Below, piece by piece: positions 36,576-44,077 of a stretch of DNA of 64,000 nucleotides; within the stretch, counting starts at the first letter, position 1; each line of letters starts with the position of its first letter. The translations under genes were made by a program, and so were the position numbers. The notes below the pieces were generated by a model that did not search any database, was not told the origin of the DNA, and saw only the letters and a program-made list of their open reading frames with translations. The DNA is from Clostridium uliginosum (lineage in GTDB: Bacteria; Bacillota; Clostridia; Clostridiales; Clostridiaceae), in assembly GCF_900112485.1 (NCBI RefSeq), contig NZ_FOMG01000002.1, forward strand, positions 1 through 64,000, read 5' to 3'.

Positions 36576-36734
36576 TTAGGCATCATAAACAAGTCTTGAC
36601 GGTAGCACTAAATGTAGAAATTTTTCTATATACATTTCTTCATTTAAGTATATTGTTTGTGACTTTTTATAAAAATATAATCTTATCTGGTCAATGTAAT
36701 CTGCTCTCATGCACCTACTACTTCCCGCGTCCAC
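36576..36734 (-). CDS. Putative leader peptide upstream of mgtA (52 aa)
   Basis: A GTG start at 36734 has GAGAGGTG 7 bases upstream. An internal ATG (36710) would give 44 residues. The product begins VDAGSSRCMRADYIDQIRLY and ends LPSRLVYDA. It is basic, rich in Tyr and Leu, and has no signal peptide. It lies in the mgtA transcript after the M-box terminator. Leader peptides control mgtA in enterobacteria (MgtL), but there is no sequence resemblance, and such a role here is a hypothesis. Confidence 0.5.
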   Translation of the reverse strand: MDAGSSRCMRADYIDQIRLYFYKKSQTIYLNEEMYIEKFLHLVLPSRLVYDA

Positions 36735-36756
36735 TTATATTCACCTCTCTTATTTT

Positions 36757-36798
36757 TTAAAATTAAAAGTCCTCGTTCAATTTAAGCTGAACGAGGAC
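36757..36798 (-). terminator. M-box expression-platform terminator
   Basis: GTCCTCGTTCA / TGAACGAGGAC stem, then TTTTAATTTT on the minus strand. GCTTGAACGAGC (36884-36899) can compete for one arm as antiterminator. Confidence 0.9.
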
Positions 36799-36879
36799 AA
36801 TAAAAGCATACATCAATTATACTCTATGTTAATATATACTAATTTTTACATTCTATTAATATACACTAATTCTTACATC

Positions 36880-37035
36880 TATTAATGCTCGTTCAAGCTT
36901 CAGCTTCTTAGGGCAATGAAATTGTATTAAAATACGCCTTGAATCGACGTACTCTGCTAACCTTCTCATAGTGTCTCCACTACTCCGCGGTAACAATCCG
37001 TATCCCTAAGGTAACCTCACCTACCGAAAACTATT
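36880..37035 (-). ncRNA. M-box (ykoK-type) Mg2+ riboswitch
   Basis: The minus strand contains the family core: GGTAGGTGAGGTTACC, GATACGGATTGTTACCGCGG, GTGGAGACACTATGAGAAGG and GCTGAAGCTTGAACGAGC. It precedes an Mg2+ ATPase gene, as expected, and has a terminator platform. Confidence 0.93.
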
Positions 37036-37060
37036 TAGTTTTATATTCTAATTCTTTTTT

Positions 37061-37089
37061 ATTATATGCACATGATATTAAGTTGTCAA
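37061..37089 (-). promoter_or_regulatory. mgtA/M-box promoter
   Basis: Perfect TTGACA, 17-bp spacer, TATAAT on the minus strand, about 25 bp before the M-box. Confidence 0.85.
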
Positions 37090-37272
37090 CTATAAAAACA
37101 AATTAATATTATATATAATTTAACCCATCTATTCAACTTTTTTCATGTATTTCATATTATTTGATAATGTATATGTTCTAAAAAACTTTATTCATATGGA
37201 TTTAAAATAAATATCACTATATTATCTATCTAACTATTTCATCATCTATTTGTGTCTTTGAATTATATTACA

Positions 37273-37305
37273 AAACACTCAAGATATTAAATATCTTGAG
37301 TGTTT
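37273..37305 (-). terminator. Terminator after the PRD fragment
   Basis: AAACACTCAAGATAT / ATATCTTGAGTGTTT stem with a T-rich tail on the plus strand and A/T on both sides. Confidence 0.75.
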
Positions 37306-37315
37306 AAATTTTTTA

Positions 37316-37471
37316 TTATTTTTGTACAATGCGTACCATATGTATAGTTAAATAAAGAAGTTTCTCATATGAAATCTCTTTGTCCAATGTTTTTCTTACA
37401 TATTCTTGAATTAGTTTAGCGTACTTAAGTTCATCTGGATACTGCTTTGTAATTTGTTCGAAAATAAACAT
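37316..37471 (-). pseudogene. C-terminal remnant of a BglG-type (PRD) antiterminator
   Basis: The minus strand encodes 51 codons. QYPDELKYAKLIQEYVRKTL and EISYEKLLYLTIHMVRI match the C-terminal end of a PTS regulation domain, whose conserved LLYLTIHxxR helix is clear. Intact antiterminators of this type are about 280 residues with an RNA-binding domain and two PRDs; only the end of the last PRD remains. No sugar PTS genes are adjacent. Confidence 0.65.
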
Positions 37472-37517
37472 ATCCTTCTTCTTTTAATTCTTAGAAAAAT
37501 TTATCTGTAAACCTACA

Positions 37518-38420
37518 TTACACATTCAATAGCTTGTCTATAACGTCAACAAGTTCTTTTATTTCAGGCTTACTTAATTGTGCATCAGCTTTAACTGATT
37601 CTCCTTTATGTTTTAATGTATCAGTAATTAATGATGAAAATATTACCACTGGTAACTCTTTTAAAATTTCATCTTCTTTAATTTTTCTCGTAAGTGTTAG
37701 TCCATCCATTTGTGGCATTTCTATATCAGTAATAAGAATTTGTGCATCCTGAGTAAAATCTGCTCCTTTTTCTTCTGCTAATCCTTTAAGAAAATCTAAT
37801 GTCTGTTTACCATCATCAAAAACTCTTAAATCTTTAAAACCAGCTTTTGTAAGGGTGTTTTTTAAAAGTTTTCTAATTAAAGCAGAATCATCAGCTAAAA
37901 CTAATTTCACATCTGATCTGTCTTTATATTCTACTTTTACTAGTTTATCCTCACTTATTCCAGAACTAGGACAAATATCTGTAACTATCTTTTCGAAATC
38001 AAGCATAATTATTACCTTACCATTTAAAAGTATATTCCCAACAGCTAGTGAATTTTCTGATAAATCATCAGGTTTTCTTATCTCATTCCACTTAATACGA
38101 TGAACTCCTACTACATCATCAATATTAAACGCAACTTTAACTTTATTAAATTCACAAACTATAACTTTAGAACCCATGTTTTGTGTTGTTTGCTTTGTTA
38201 TAATATATTTCAAATTAATTAAAGTAAGAATTTCTTCTCTACACAGTATAAGCCCAGCTATTTCTGGTTTAGGATCTGGTAACTTGGTCAAACTATTAGT
38301 CGGCATTTCTATTATTTCTTTAACCTTTACTACATTAATTGCATAATGAGTATCATTAACAATAAAATCAATTATTTCTAATTCTCCAGTACCTGATTCT
38401 AGTAATATATTATTATTCAT
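37518..38420 (-). CDS. cheV: CheV chemotaxis coupling protein
   Basis: 300 residues: CheW-like coupling domain (about 10-155, IPxxxHxxx-type beta barrel with IIEMPTNSLTKLPDP) fused to a response-regulator receiver (about 170-298) with DDSAL, phosphoacceptor Asp in LITDIEMPQMDG, and FSSL then the conserved Lys (SKPEI). It links chemoreceptors to CheA and adjusts signalling. No other che genes are near. AAGGGG precedes the ATG. Confidence 0.93.
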   Translation of the reverse strand: MNNNILLESGTGELEIIDFIVNDTHYAINVVKVKEIIEMPTNSLTKLPDPKPEIAGLILCREEILTLINLKYIITKQTTQNMGSKVIVCEFNKVKVAFNIDDVVGVHRIKWNEIRKPDDLSENSLAVGNILLNGKVIIMLDFEKIVTDICPSSGISEDKLVKVEYKDRSDVKLVLADDSALIRKLLKNTLTKAGFKDLRVFDDGKQTLDFLKGLAEEKGADFTQDAQILITDIEMPQMDGLTLTRKIKEDEILKELPVVIFSSLITDTLKHKGESVKADAQLSKPEIKELVDVIDKLLNV

Positions 38421-38459
38421 AATCTCTACCCCTTACTTAAACATAATTTAAAGTTTTTT

Positions 38460-38519
38460 TATTATGAATATCTAATTATTTACTATTACGTTTAGTACAT
38501 AATTAGATATTCATAATAA
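38460..38519. promoter_or_regulatory. Long perfect inverted repeat upstream of cheV
   Basis: 21-bp perfect arms (TTATTATGAATATCTAATTA...) around an 18-base centre, about 40 bp before the cheV start. Could be an operator, a cruciform or a stem in the leader. Confidence 0.55.
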
Positions 38520-38579
38520 TCACTTCTTTTTAATTGTCGATTTTATTTACTGAAACTACATCATTTTTTTAAATTTTCT

Positions 38580-38618
38580 ACAGATTCGGATATTTTAGTT
38601 ATGAAATATCCAAATCTA
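38580..38618 (-). terminator. Possible terminator after the methyltransferase gene
   Basis: AGATTCGGATATTT / AAATATCCAAATCT arms; tail weak. Confidence 0.4.
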
Positions 38619-38722
38619 TATATCTTTTAATATAATTCTTTCATAAACTTAAGCTTCTATTAGTTATTTTCTTTTATATGACTAAATTCTTTTCTAAAGA
38701 CATATATTACTTTTTCAGATGC

Positions 38723-39886
38723 CTAAATTAAATTATCTTCTTTTAATAAATTAAATAATGTTGGATTAAAATTAAATTGATTTATTAAATTATTAACTTC
38801 ACATAAAGATTTTTCTTTTTTATCCTTAGATATATTAGCTTTTGATGCCCTAATTAATATATTTTTAGGAGAATTTTCTATATCTATAAATTCTAGAAGT
38901 TGAGTTTTATATCCTACACTTTCTAAAAGATTTGCTCTAACTGAATCTGTCATAAGTGCGGCAACCCTCTCCTGCACTATTCCATACTTTGTTAATATAG
39001 ATAATGAGTCACTTTTAATTTGGTGATTAAATTCATGTTGGCAACAAGGAACAGAGAAAATCATTTTACTATTCCACTTTATTGCATTATATAAAGCATA
39101 ATCAGTAGCTGTGTCACATGCATGTAGTGTAATTACCATATCAACTTTATTATTATATTTAAACCCATTTATATCTCCAAGTTCAAAATGTAAATTTTCA
39201 TAATTATATCGTTTAGCTATATCATTACATTTTTTAATAACATCAGCCTTAAGATCTAATCCTATCATTTTTACATTAATTTTTTTAATTTCTACAAAGT
39301 AATAATACAATACAAATGTTAGATAAGACTTTCCACATCCAAAATCTAAAATAGTAAGTTCCTTAAAATCATTCTTCTTAATTTCATCATCAATAATTTC
39401 TATAAACCTATTTATCTGCTTATACTTATCATATTTTGAATTAATAACCTTACCTTCTTTTGTAAAAACACCTAAATCTATAAGAGGTTCAATAATCATA
39501 CCCTCTTTAAGAATATAATTTTTTTCTTTGTTATGGCCTTTATTAACAAGTTTTATGTTATCACTTTTTTTCTTGCTAAAAAGTACTTTACCTTTTTTAG
39601 AGATTTTCAACTCAAATGTAGCTGTATTTGACCAAGCCGAAACTTGTTTATAACTAGATGATACGACTTCTAAAAGTTTTTCTTCTAAAATATCTGTATC
39701 AATATTTTCATGAAACACCTGCTTATCAGTGTATTTTTCTATTTGATAATATTGTTTTTTATTATTTTCTTTTAATAAAAATGTTATCTTATTGTATTGA
39801 ACGTCTTTATTCATCTTACTACTAATAACTAATTTTATAATATCTTGTTGCACTATTTCATTAATTGCTTTATTTAAATCTTCCAT
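38723..39886 (-). CDS. Class I SAM-dependent methyltransferase, METTL25/RRNAD1-like
   Basis: 387 residues. A variable N-terminal half precedes a Rossmann-type methyltransferase: motif I LDFGCGKSYLT (about 195-205), GDINGF, motif IV TLHACDTATDYAL, and the unusual SVPCCQHE block that defines this subgroup. The substrate is probably RNA or a nucleotide but is not known. The ATG at 39886 follows AAGGTGTGG; an ATG six codons earlier precedes that site. Standalone gene. Confidence 0.82.
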   Translation of the reverse strand: MEDLNKAINEIVQQDIIKLVISSKMNKDVQYNKITFLLKENNKKQYYQIEKYTDKQVFHENIDTDILEEKLLEVVSSSYKQVSAWSNTATFELKISKKGKVLFSKKKSDNIKLVNKGHNKEKNYILKEGMIIEPLIDLGVFTKEGKVINSKYDKYKQINRFIEIIDDEIKKNDFKELTILDFGCGKSYLTFVLYYYFVEIKKINVKMIGLDLKADVIKKCNDIAKRYNYENLHFELGDINGFKYNNKVDMVITLHACDTATDYALYNAIKWNSKMIFSVPCCQHEFNHQIKSDSLSILTKYGIVQERVAALMTDSVRANLLESVGYKTQLLEFIDIENSPKNILIRASKANISKDKKEKSLCEVNNLINQFNFNPTLFNLLKEDNLI

Positions 39887-39912
39887 TTTTCCACACCTTA
39901 TCATTTATTTTA

Positions 39913-39951
39913 GGCTATGTTTTAAAACTGTGTTGATATTAAAACAGATCC
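39913..39951. repeat. Family-2 element, minimal 39-bp copy
   Basis: GGCTATGTTTTAAAACTGTG then TTGATATT joined directly to AAAACAGATCC. Perfect 8-bp duplication TTATTTTA (39905-39912 and 39952-39959). Confidence 0.9.
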
Positions 39952-40147
39952 TTATTTTAAAATTAATTTCTTATACATTAACACTATTATATATATCAAA
40001 CATTTTTTAGTAAACTACACCTTCTTCTAATTCATAGAATTTTCCTTGTTTATTAAACATTTCTGTAAATATGAGATTTACTTAATGAACTTAATATTAA
40101 TTGCTATAACAATCATTTAATCCACTCTCTACTCTTAATTATGTATA

Positions 40148-40198
40148 CAAAAAAGCACCTACAGACTAAACACTTTTTCTAAGTGTCCAGTCTATAGG
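40148..40198 (-). terminator. Terminator of the 59-residue gene
   Basis: AGACTAAACACTT / AAGTGTCCAGTCT arms with GCTTTTTT on the minus strand. Confidence 0.85.
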
Positions 40199-40243
40199 CA
40201 TCAGTATTAAGAATAGTTTTTTATATAAGATAAAAGCATAATT

Positions 40244-40423
40244 CTATTTTTCTTGTATAAGCTTCTTTAATTTATTTTGAACTAACCATAACTTTTTTTG
40301 TTTTCTATTATATGCAACCAATCTAGTTTTATTATGCTTATTTAAGTCAATTAATTTTATATATTCTTCATCAGCAATTCTTAATGCATCTTCTATTACT
40401 AAAAGTTCCTCATTAGTAAACAT
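40244..40423 (-). CDS. Small helical hypothetical protein, 59 residues
   Basis: A gene with an excellent ribosome-binding site (AAAAGGAGGAG, 7 bases from ATG) and a terminator just after it. The protein starts MFTNEELLVIEDALRIADE and ends LKKLIQEK. It is highly charged and probably all-helical, with Lys/Arg-rich centre and C-terminus, and could bind nucleic acid or a partner protein. No family recognised. Confidence 0.75.
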   Translation of the reverse strand: MFTNEELLVIEDALRIADEEYIKLIDLNKHNKTRLVAYNRKQKKLWLVQNKLKKLIQEK

Positions 40424-40513
40424 ACTTATCTCCTCCTTTTACTTAAAAAACTCCATATTTTCCTGATAAATTTACAACTAAATAAAAAACACTTATATAA
40501 AATCCTTGTTATA

Positions 40514-40565
40514 AGGCATATTCAAAAAAATAACAAGTGAGTATGTATAAATGTTTATGAACTAA
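40514..40565. repeat. Family-1 left-end fragment
   Basis: GGCATATTCAAAAAAATAAC then AAGTGAGTATG, preceded by TAA; decays after about 50 bp. Confidence 0.6.
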
Positions 40566-40631
40566 ATTATATCAGATGAATTATTAACACACAAATTTTT
40601 CAAACAGAGTATATTATCTATCTAAATTTCA

Positions 40632-40696
40632 GGCACATTAAAAAATAATATACCAGTATGCCTGTATATTGGGTCTATTATTTTCTTTCATGTGCC
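40632..40696. repeat. Family-1 element, 65-bp copy
   Basis: GGCACATTAAAAAATAATAT to CTTTCATGTGCC. Flanks are TCA at the left and TTA at the right, so the duplication is imperfect. Confidence 0.75.
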
Positions 40697-40799
40697 TTAT
40701 ATAAAAATATTAAGTTTGTATTATATAAAATTTATATTTTTATTGTAGTATTAGAATTATAGTTACAATAATAAAGTTTATAATAAAATATAACTAGTA

Positions 40800-42116
40800 T
40801 TATCCTATTCCAAGTATAATATTAACCATTGTAATAATACCTATGCCTATAAGAAGTATGACCGTAATCCATGCTCTTATATTAGCAAAAAGACTATTTT
40901 TATAATTACCCATAACTTCTTCGTTTGAAGTTAGAAATGCTAAAAAAATTAATATTGGAGCCATTAAGATACCTCCTAATATTTGAGCTACAATTGAAAT
41001 GAAATTTAAAGGTAAATTAGGAATTAAGACCCCTATAGCCGCTAGAATTACACTAATAAAATATACTGCATAAAATTTAGGTGCTTCTGTAACCTTATTA
41101 TTTAAGCTTTTTTTCCATCCAAAGGCTTCAGCTACACTCCATGCAGATGACAAACCAACAGTAATCGATGCAAGCAAACCAGCATTAAATAACCCAAGTG
41201 CAAATATTAACGCAGGTGTAAAACCTAAGATTGAATTTAATCCTTTTATAATTTCAGCTGGACCGGCATCAGCAAGATTTGGAATTTTATTAAATAAACA
41301 AGCACCAATTATTATAATACACGCAGCTATAAACACTTGAAATATACTGCCAATAAGAGTGTCATAACGCCCTAAACGAATATTGTTAGATGTAACCCCT
41401 TTATCTATATAAGCACTATTTTGATAGAATATCATCCAAGGTGCAACTGCATTACCGATAAGTGCAATAACATAAAAAACTATATTATTACTTCCATGAG
41501 GAACACTAAAATTTAAAAATGCACTAGATAAAGATGCAAAGCTTGGTCTAGTGATAAAAGCCGTCACTATAAAACCAATATTAAATATACCAATTAGTAA
41601 AGATAGACGTTCTTTTGCCCAGTAACCAGCAAAAATTGTTATTGATAATACAAGTAATAAACTAATTAATACACTAACCCATAATGGTAATCCTAATATA
41701 ACTAAACCACAAGACATACCTATAAATTCAGTTAAAAGAGTAATTAAATTTTCAATTAATAGAGCCACTATATGATATATCATCCACCCCTTTCCATAAT
41801 GTTTTCTAACTAATTTTGTGTATCCTTCTTGAGCAACAACACCAAGTCTCATTGACATTTCCTGTACTGTATATGTGATTATAATAAGACAAAATGTTAG
41901 AGGAATAAAAAAACTTATACCAAATTGTGTTCCCGTTAATGCATAAGAGATTATTCCTCCAGCATCATTATCTGCTAATGCTGCAACTACACCTGGACCA
42001 ATTAATGCCCATAACAGAATCATACGCTTACGAAAGCCTTTATTAGGTTCTTCCACAAGTTGATTAAATTTAGAATTTTCTTTAGAAATTAAATTTTCTT
42101 TGCTTGTGTTTTTCAT
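40800..42116 (-). CDS. NRAMP-related transporter of the NRMT (Mg2+-type) branch
   Basis: A 438-residue, about 11-helix LeuT-fold protein. In canonical NRAMP proteins helix 1 carries DPGN and helix 6 carries MPH. Here helix 1 reads NDAGG (about 50-54) and helix 6 reads AVAPWMIFYQ (about 223-232), so both the Asn and the Met metal ligands are lost. This pattern fits NRAMP-related magnesium transporters (NRMT) rather than Mn/Fe MntH. The second ATG (42116) is 6 bases from GGAGG. Divergent to an HTH-DUF1232 gene across tandem dyads. The true MntH is at 44.1 kb. Confidence 0.8.
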   Translation of the reverse strand: MKNTSKENLISKENSKFNQLVEEPNKGFRKRMILLWALIGPGVVAALADNDAGGIISYALTGTQFGISFFIPLTFCLIIITYTVQEMSMRLGVVAQEGYTKLVRKHYGKGWMIYHIVALLIENLITLLTEFIGMSCGLVILGLPLWVSVLISLLLVLSITIFAGYWAKERLSLLIGIFNIGFIVTAFITRPSFASLSSAFLNFSVPHGSNNIVFYVIALIGNAVAPWMIFYQNSAYIDKGVTSNNIRLGRYDTLIGSIFQVFIAACIIIIGACLFNKIPNLADAGPAEIIKGLNSILGFTPALIFALGLFNAGLLASITVGLSSAWSVAEAFGWKKSLNNKVTEAPKFYAVYFISVILAAIGVLIPNLPLNFISIVAQILGGILMAPILIFLAFLTSNEEVMGNYKNSLFANIRAWITVILLIGIGIITMVNIILGIG

Positions 42117-42139
42117 CATGTACCTCCATAAAATTTAAA

Positions 42140-42224
42140 TGTTGATATATAATATAAAAAAAATCAACATTTTGTTACTGTGATGTTGCTATAAATTCAA
42201 CAAGATGTTGCTATAAATTCAACA
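42140..42224. promoter_or_regulatory. Tandem TGTTG-N9-CAACA dyads, candidate operators
   Basis: Two near-identical 19-bp dyads, TGTTGCTATAAATTCAACA, at 42184-42202 and 42206-42224 (22-bp period). A looser TGTTG-N20-CAACA dyad lies at 42140-42169. They sit between the divergent NRMT and HTH-DUF1232 genes, the natural place for an autoregulated operator. Confidence 0.65.
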
Positions 42225-42310
42225 AAATATTTCACGGAATTATAATTAATTCATAGTATATTATAAAAATAATTATTATATGATGGGATTTATGGAGGTG
42301 GGTTTAAGTT

Positions 42311-42988
42311 ATGGAAGAGACACAAAACTTTGGTAAATTATTAAAACAGTTGCTTTCAGATAAAAAAATTTCTATGGGTAGACTAAGTATTGAAACAGGT
42401 ATTAATAAATCAACAATATCTAGAATTGCAAATAACAAACAAAAACCAAATATAAATCATTTAAAAAAGATATCAAAAGCAATAAATATATCACTTGGAG
42501 AGCTATTAAAAGCAGCAGATATTGACATAAAAGAAAGTTGTACAGAAGAAACCAATACAGTTGATAAAATTATTGAAAATGATTATTTTAATACAGATGA
42601 TGTATTAAAATTTTCAGATAAGTTAAAAAACAAAGAATTAGAAAATAATATTCAAAAGGAATTAAATAAGTATGGGCAATATGTACAAACAGAAGAAGGA
42701 AAAGATTTAATTCATAGAGATTTTAATAAGAAGATAGAAACTTTATCACAAACAGGGCAATTTATATCAACACTTAAAAATCTTTATGAAAGATTTTGCT
42801 CTATTAATATAACAAAAAAAGAATTTATTTTAATAGGAGCGGCTTTGCTTTATTTTATTCTACCAGTTGATCTCATACCTGATTTTATATTTCCCATTGG
42901 ATTTATTGATGATATGATAGCAGTAAACTTGGTATTAAATATGCTTATACCAGTTAATAGTTCAATAAAAAACAGTCAGGATGATTAA
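42311..42988 (+). CDS. XRE helix-turn-helix protein fused to DUF1232
   Basis: 225 residues. The N-terminal XRE domain (about 8-66, MGRLSIETGINKSTISRIANNK) precedes a charged linker and a C-terminal DUF1232/YkvA hairpin (about 165-215: LYFILPVDLIPDFIFPIGFIDD). A DNA-binding domain linked to a membrane-associated segment suggests a membrane-tethered regulator. GGAGGTGGG precedes the ATG. Likely controls itself and the divergent NRMT gene through the TGTTG dyads; this is an inference. Confidence 0.8.
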   Translation: MEETQNFGKLLKQLLSDKKISMGRLSIETGINKSTISRIANNKQKPNINHLKKISKAINISLGELLKAADIDIKESCTEETNTVDKIIENDYFNTDDVLKFSDKLKNKELENNIQKELNKYGQYVQTEEGKDLIHRDFNKKIETLSQTGQFISTLKNLYERFCSINITKKEFILIGAALLYFILPVDLIPDFIFPIGFIDDMIAVNLVLNMLIPVNSSIKNSQDD

Positions 42989-43072
42989 AATTTGACCATA
43001 TTAAATAAATTAGCTTTACTATAGCCTTTACCATAACTTGATGTCAGTTCTTTACTTAATCCTTTAAAATAT

Positions 43073-43111
43073 TAAAGACCACGTTGAATATTACTTCAAC
43101 GTGGTCTTTAT
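43073..43111 (+). terminator. Terminator of the HTH-DUF1232 gene
   Basis: AAAGACCACGTTGAA / TTCAACGTGGTCTTT stem, T-rich on both sides. Confidence 0.85.
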
Positions 43112-43200
43112 AAACAATAATAGTGTAGACTTTTTTTAGCATGTTACTATTATAATTATTGATGTAATCTTTTTACATATTTTTAAAAATGAGTCTTAAA

Positions 43201-43260
43201 TTATTTTTTTTCGCTCTGTTTAAATACACAATTACCAAGTTGAGGAGCTTTTTCATTCAT
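43201..43260 (-). CDS. Putative 19-residue peptide next to mntR
   Basis: TTGGAGG lies 8 bases before an ATG that opens 19 codons (MNEKAPQLGNCVFKQSEKK). The frame is short but the ribosome-binding site is strong. One Cys. It lies downstream of mntR on the same strand. Whether it is translated is unknown; manganese-responsive small proteins (MntS) exist in enterobacteria but share no sequence. Confidence 0.35.
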   Translation of the reverse strand: MNEKAPQLGNCVFKQSEKK

Positions 43261-43409
43261 TCTATTAGCCTCCAAAATTGCACAAATTTAATTTTCATAT
43301 TACAAAATATTTTATATAGTGAACAATATATTTTATATATATAATTTGTTACAAATGTTAACATTTTTATCATATTTGAAAACTATTAAATAGAAATTTA
43401 TGTATATCA

Positions 43410-43877
43410 CTATAGAGTCTTTCTGTACTTTTTAAACTCAATAACTACCTCCGGATTATCCTTAATGAATTGTATAAAATCTTGAAAGCATTGTGTTGTT
43501 TGCTTACTTATCGTATGTTCAATTTTTTCAGTTTCTTCTAATACCTCTGCCTCTGAAACATCAAGTATTCTTAGAAAACTTTCTATAACATTATGACGAT
43601 TAAGCAGTTTCTCTCCAATCACCTTTCCATACTCTTCAAGTACTAAAACCCCATATTTTTCATATTTTAAAAGCTTTAGTTCTGCTAACTTCTGTACCAT
43701 TTTTGTAGCAGAAGGTGGTTGAACATTAAGTGCATCAGAAAGTTCGTGAATCCTTGTAAATCCTGCATTTAAAGATAATCTATATATCATTTCTAGGTAA
43801 TCCTCCATAGAAGCAGTAAGCAAATTATCTTCTTTTTTCATATATTCATTAAAAGTATAGAAATTATTTTTAGTCAT
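43410..43877 (-). CDS. mntR: MntR/DtxR-family metal-dependent repressor
   Basis: 155 residues: N-terminal winged helix (about 18-80, EDYLEMIYRL and LNVQPPSATKMVQKLAELKL) and a metal-binding/dimerisation domain with NRHNVIESFL and EEVEKIEH-type helices (ETEKIEHTIS). No SH3 domain, as in MntR. Divergent to mntH with a dyad between them, so it likely represses mntH when Mn2+ is plentiful. Confidence 0.88.
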   Translation of the reverse strand: MTKNNFYTFNEYMKKEDNLLTASMEDYLEMIYRLSLNAGFTRIHELSDALNVQPPSATKMVQKLAELKLLKYEKYGVLVLEEYGKVIGEKLLNRHNVIESFLRILDVSEAEVLEETEKIEHTISKQTTQCFQDFIQFIKDNPEVVIEFKKYRKTL

Positions 43878-43995
43878 ATTTTCACCTACTTTAAGCTATA
43901 GTTTGTTAAGTAAATTATATGCTTGAACAAATAAAAAAATTACTTTAGTGTATCATTTTTTTTAACTACTACATAGTTTATATTAAAAAATAAAT

Positions 43996-44009
43996 TTAGT
44001 TTAGACTAA
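43996..44009. promoter_or_regulatory. Candidate MntR operator
   Basis: TTAGT-TTAG-ACTAA dyad in the mntR-mntH divergent region, similar in type to MntR/DtxR-family sites. Confidence 0.5.
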
Positions 44010-44077
44010 CAAAATTAACTCTTAATAACTATTTTAAGTCTATCAAAAAGAATTAAGTAATAAGGATGATGTATTTT

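Noticed and set aside
37518..38420. CheV as the missing agr response regulator
   Set aside because: It has a CheW domain and no LytTR DNA-binding domain, so it belongs to chemotaxis.
42184..42224. Two tandem 22-bp repeats considered as a CRISPR start
   Set aside because: Only two copies, no spacer of constant length and each copy is a dyad, so an operator is far more likely. No cas genes are present anywhere in the window.
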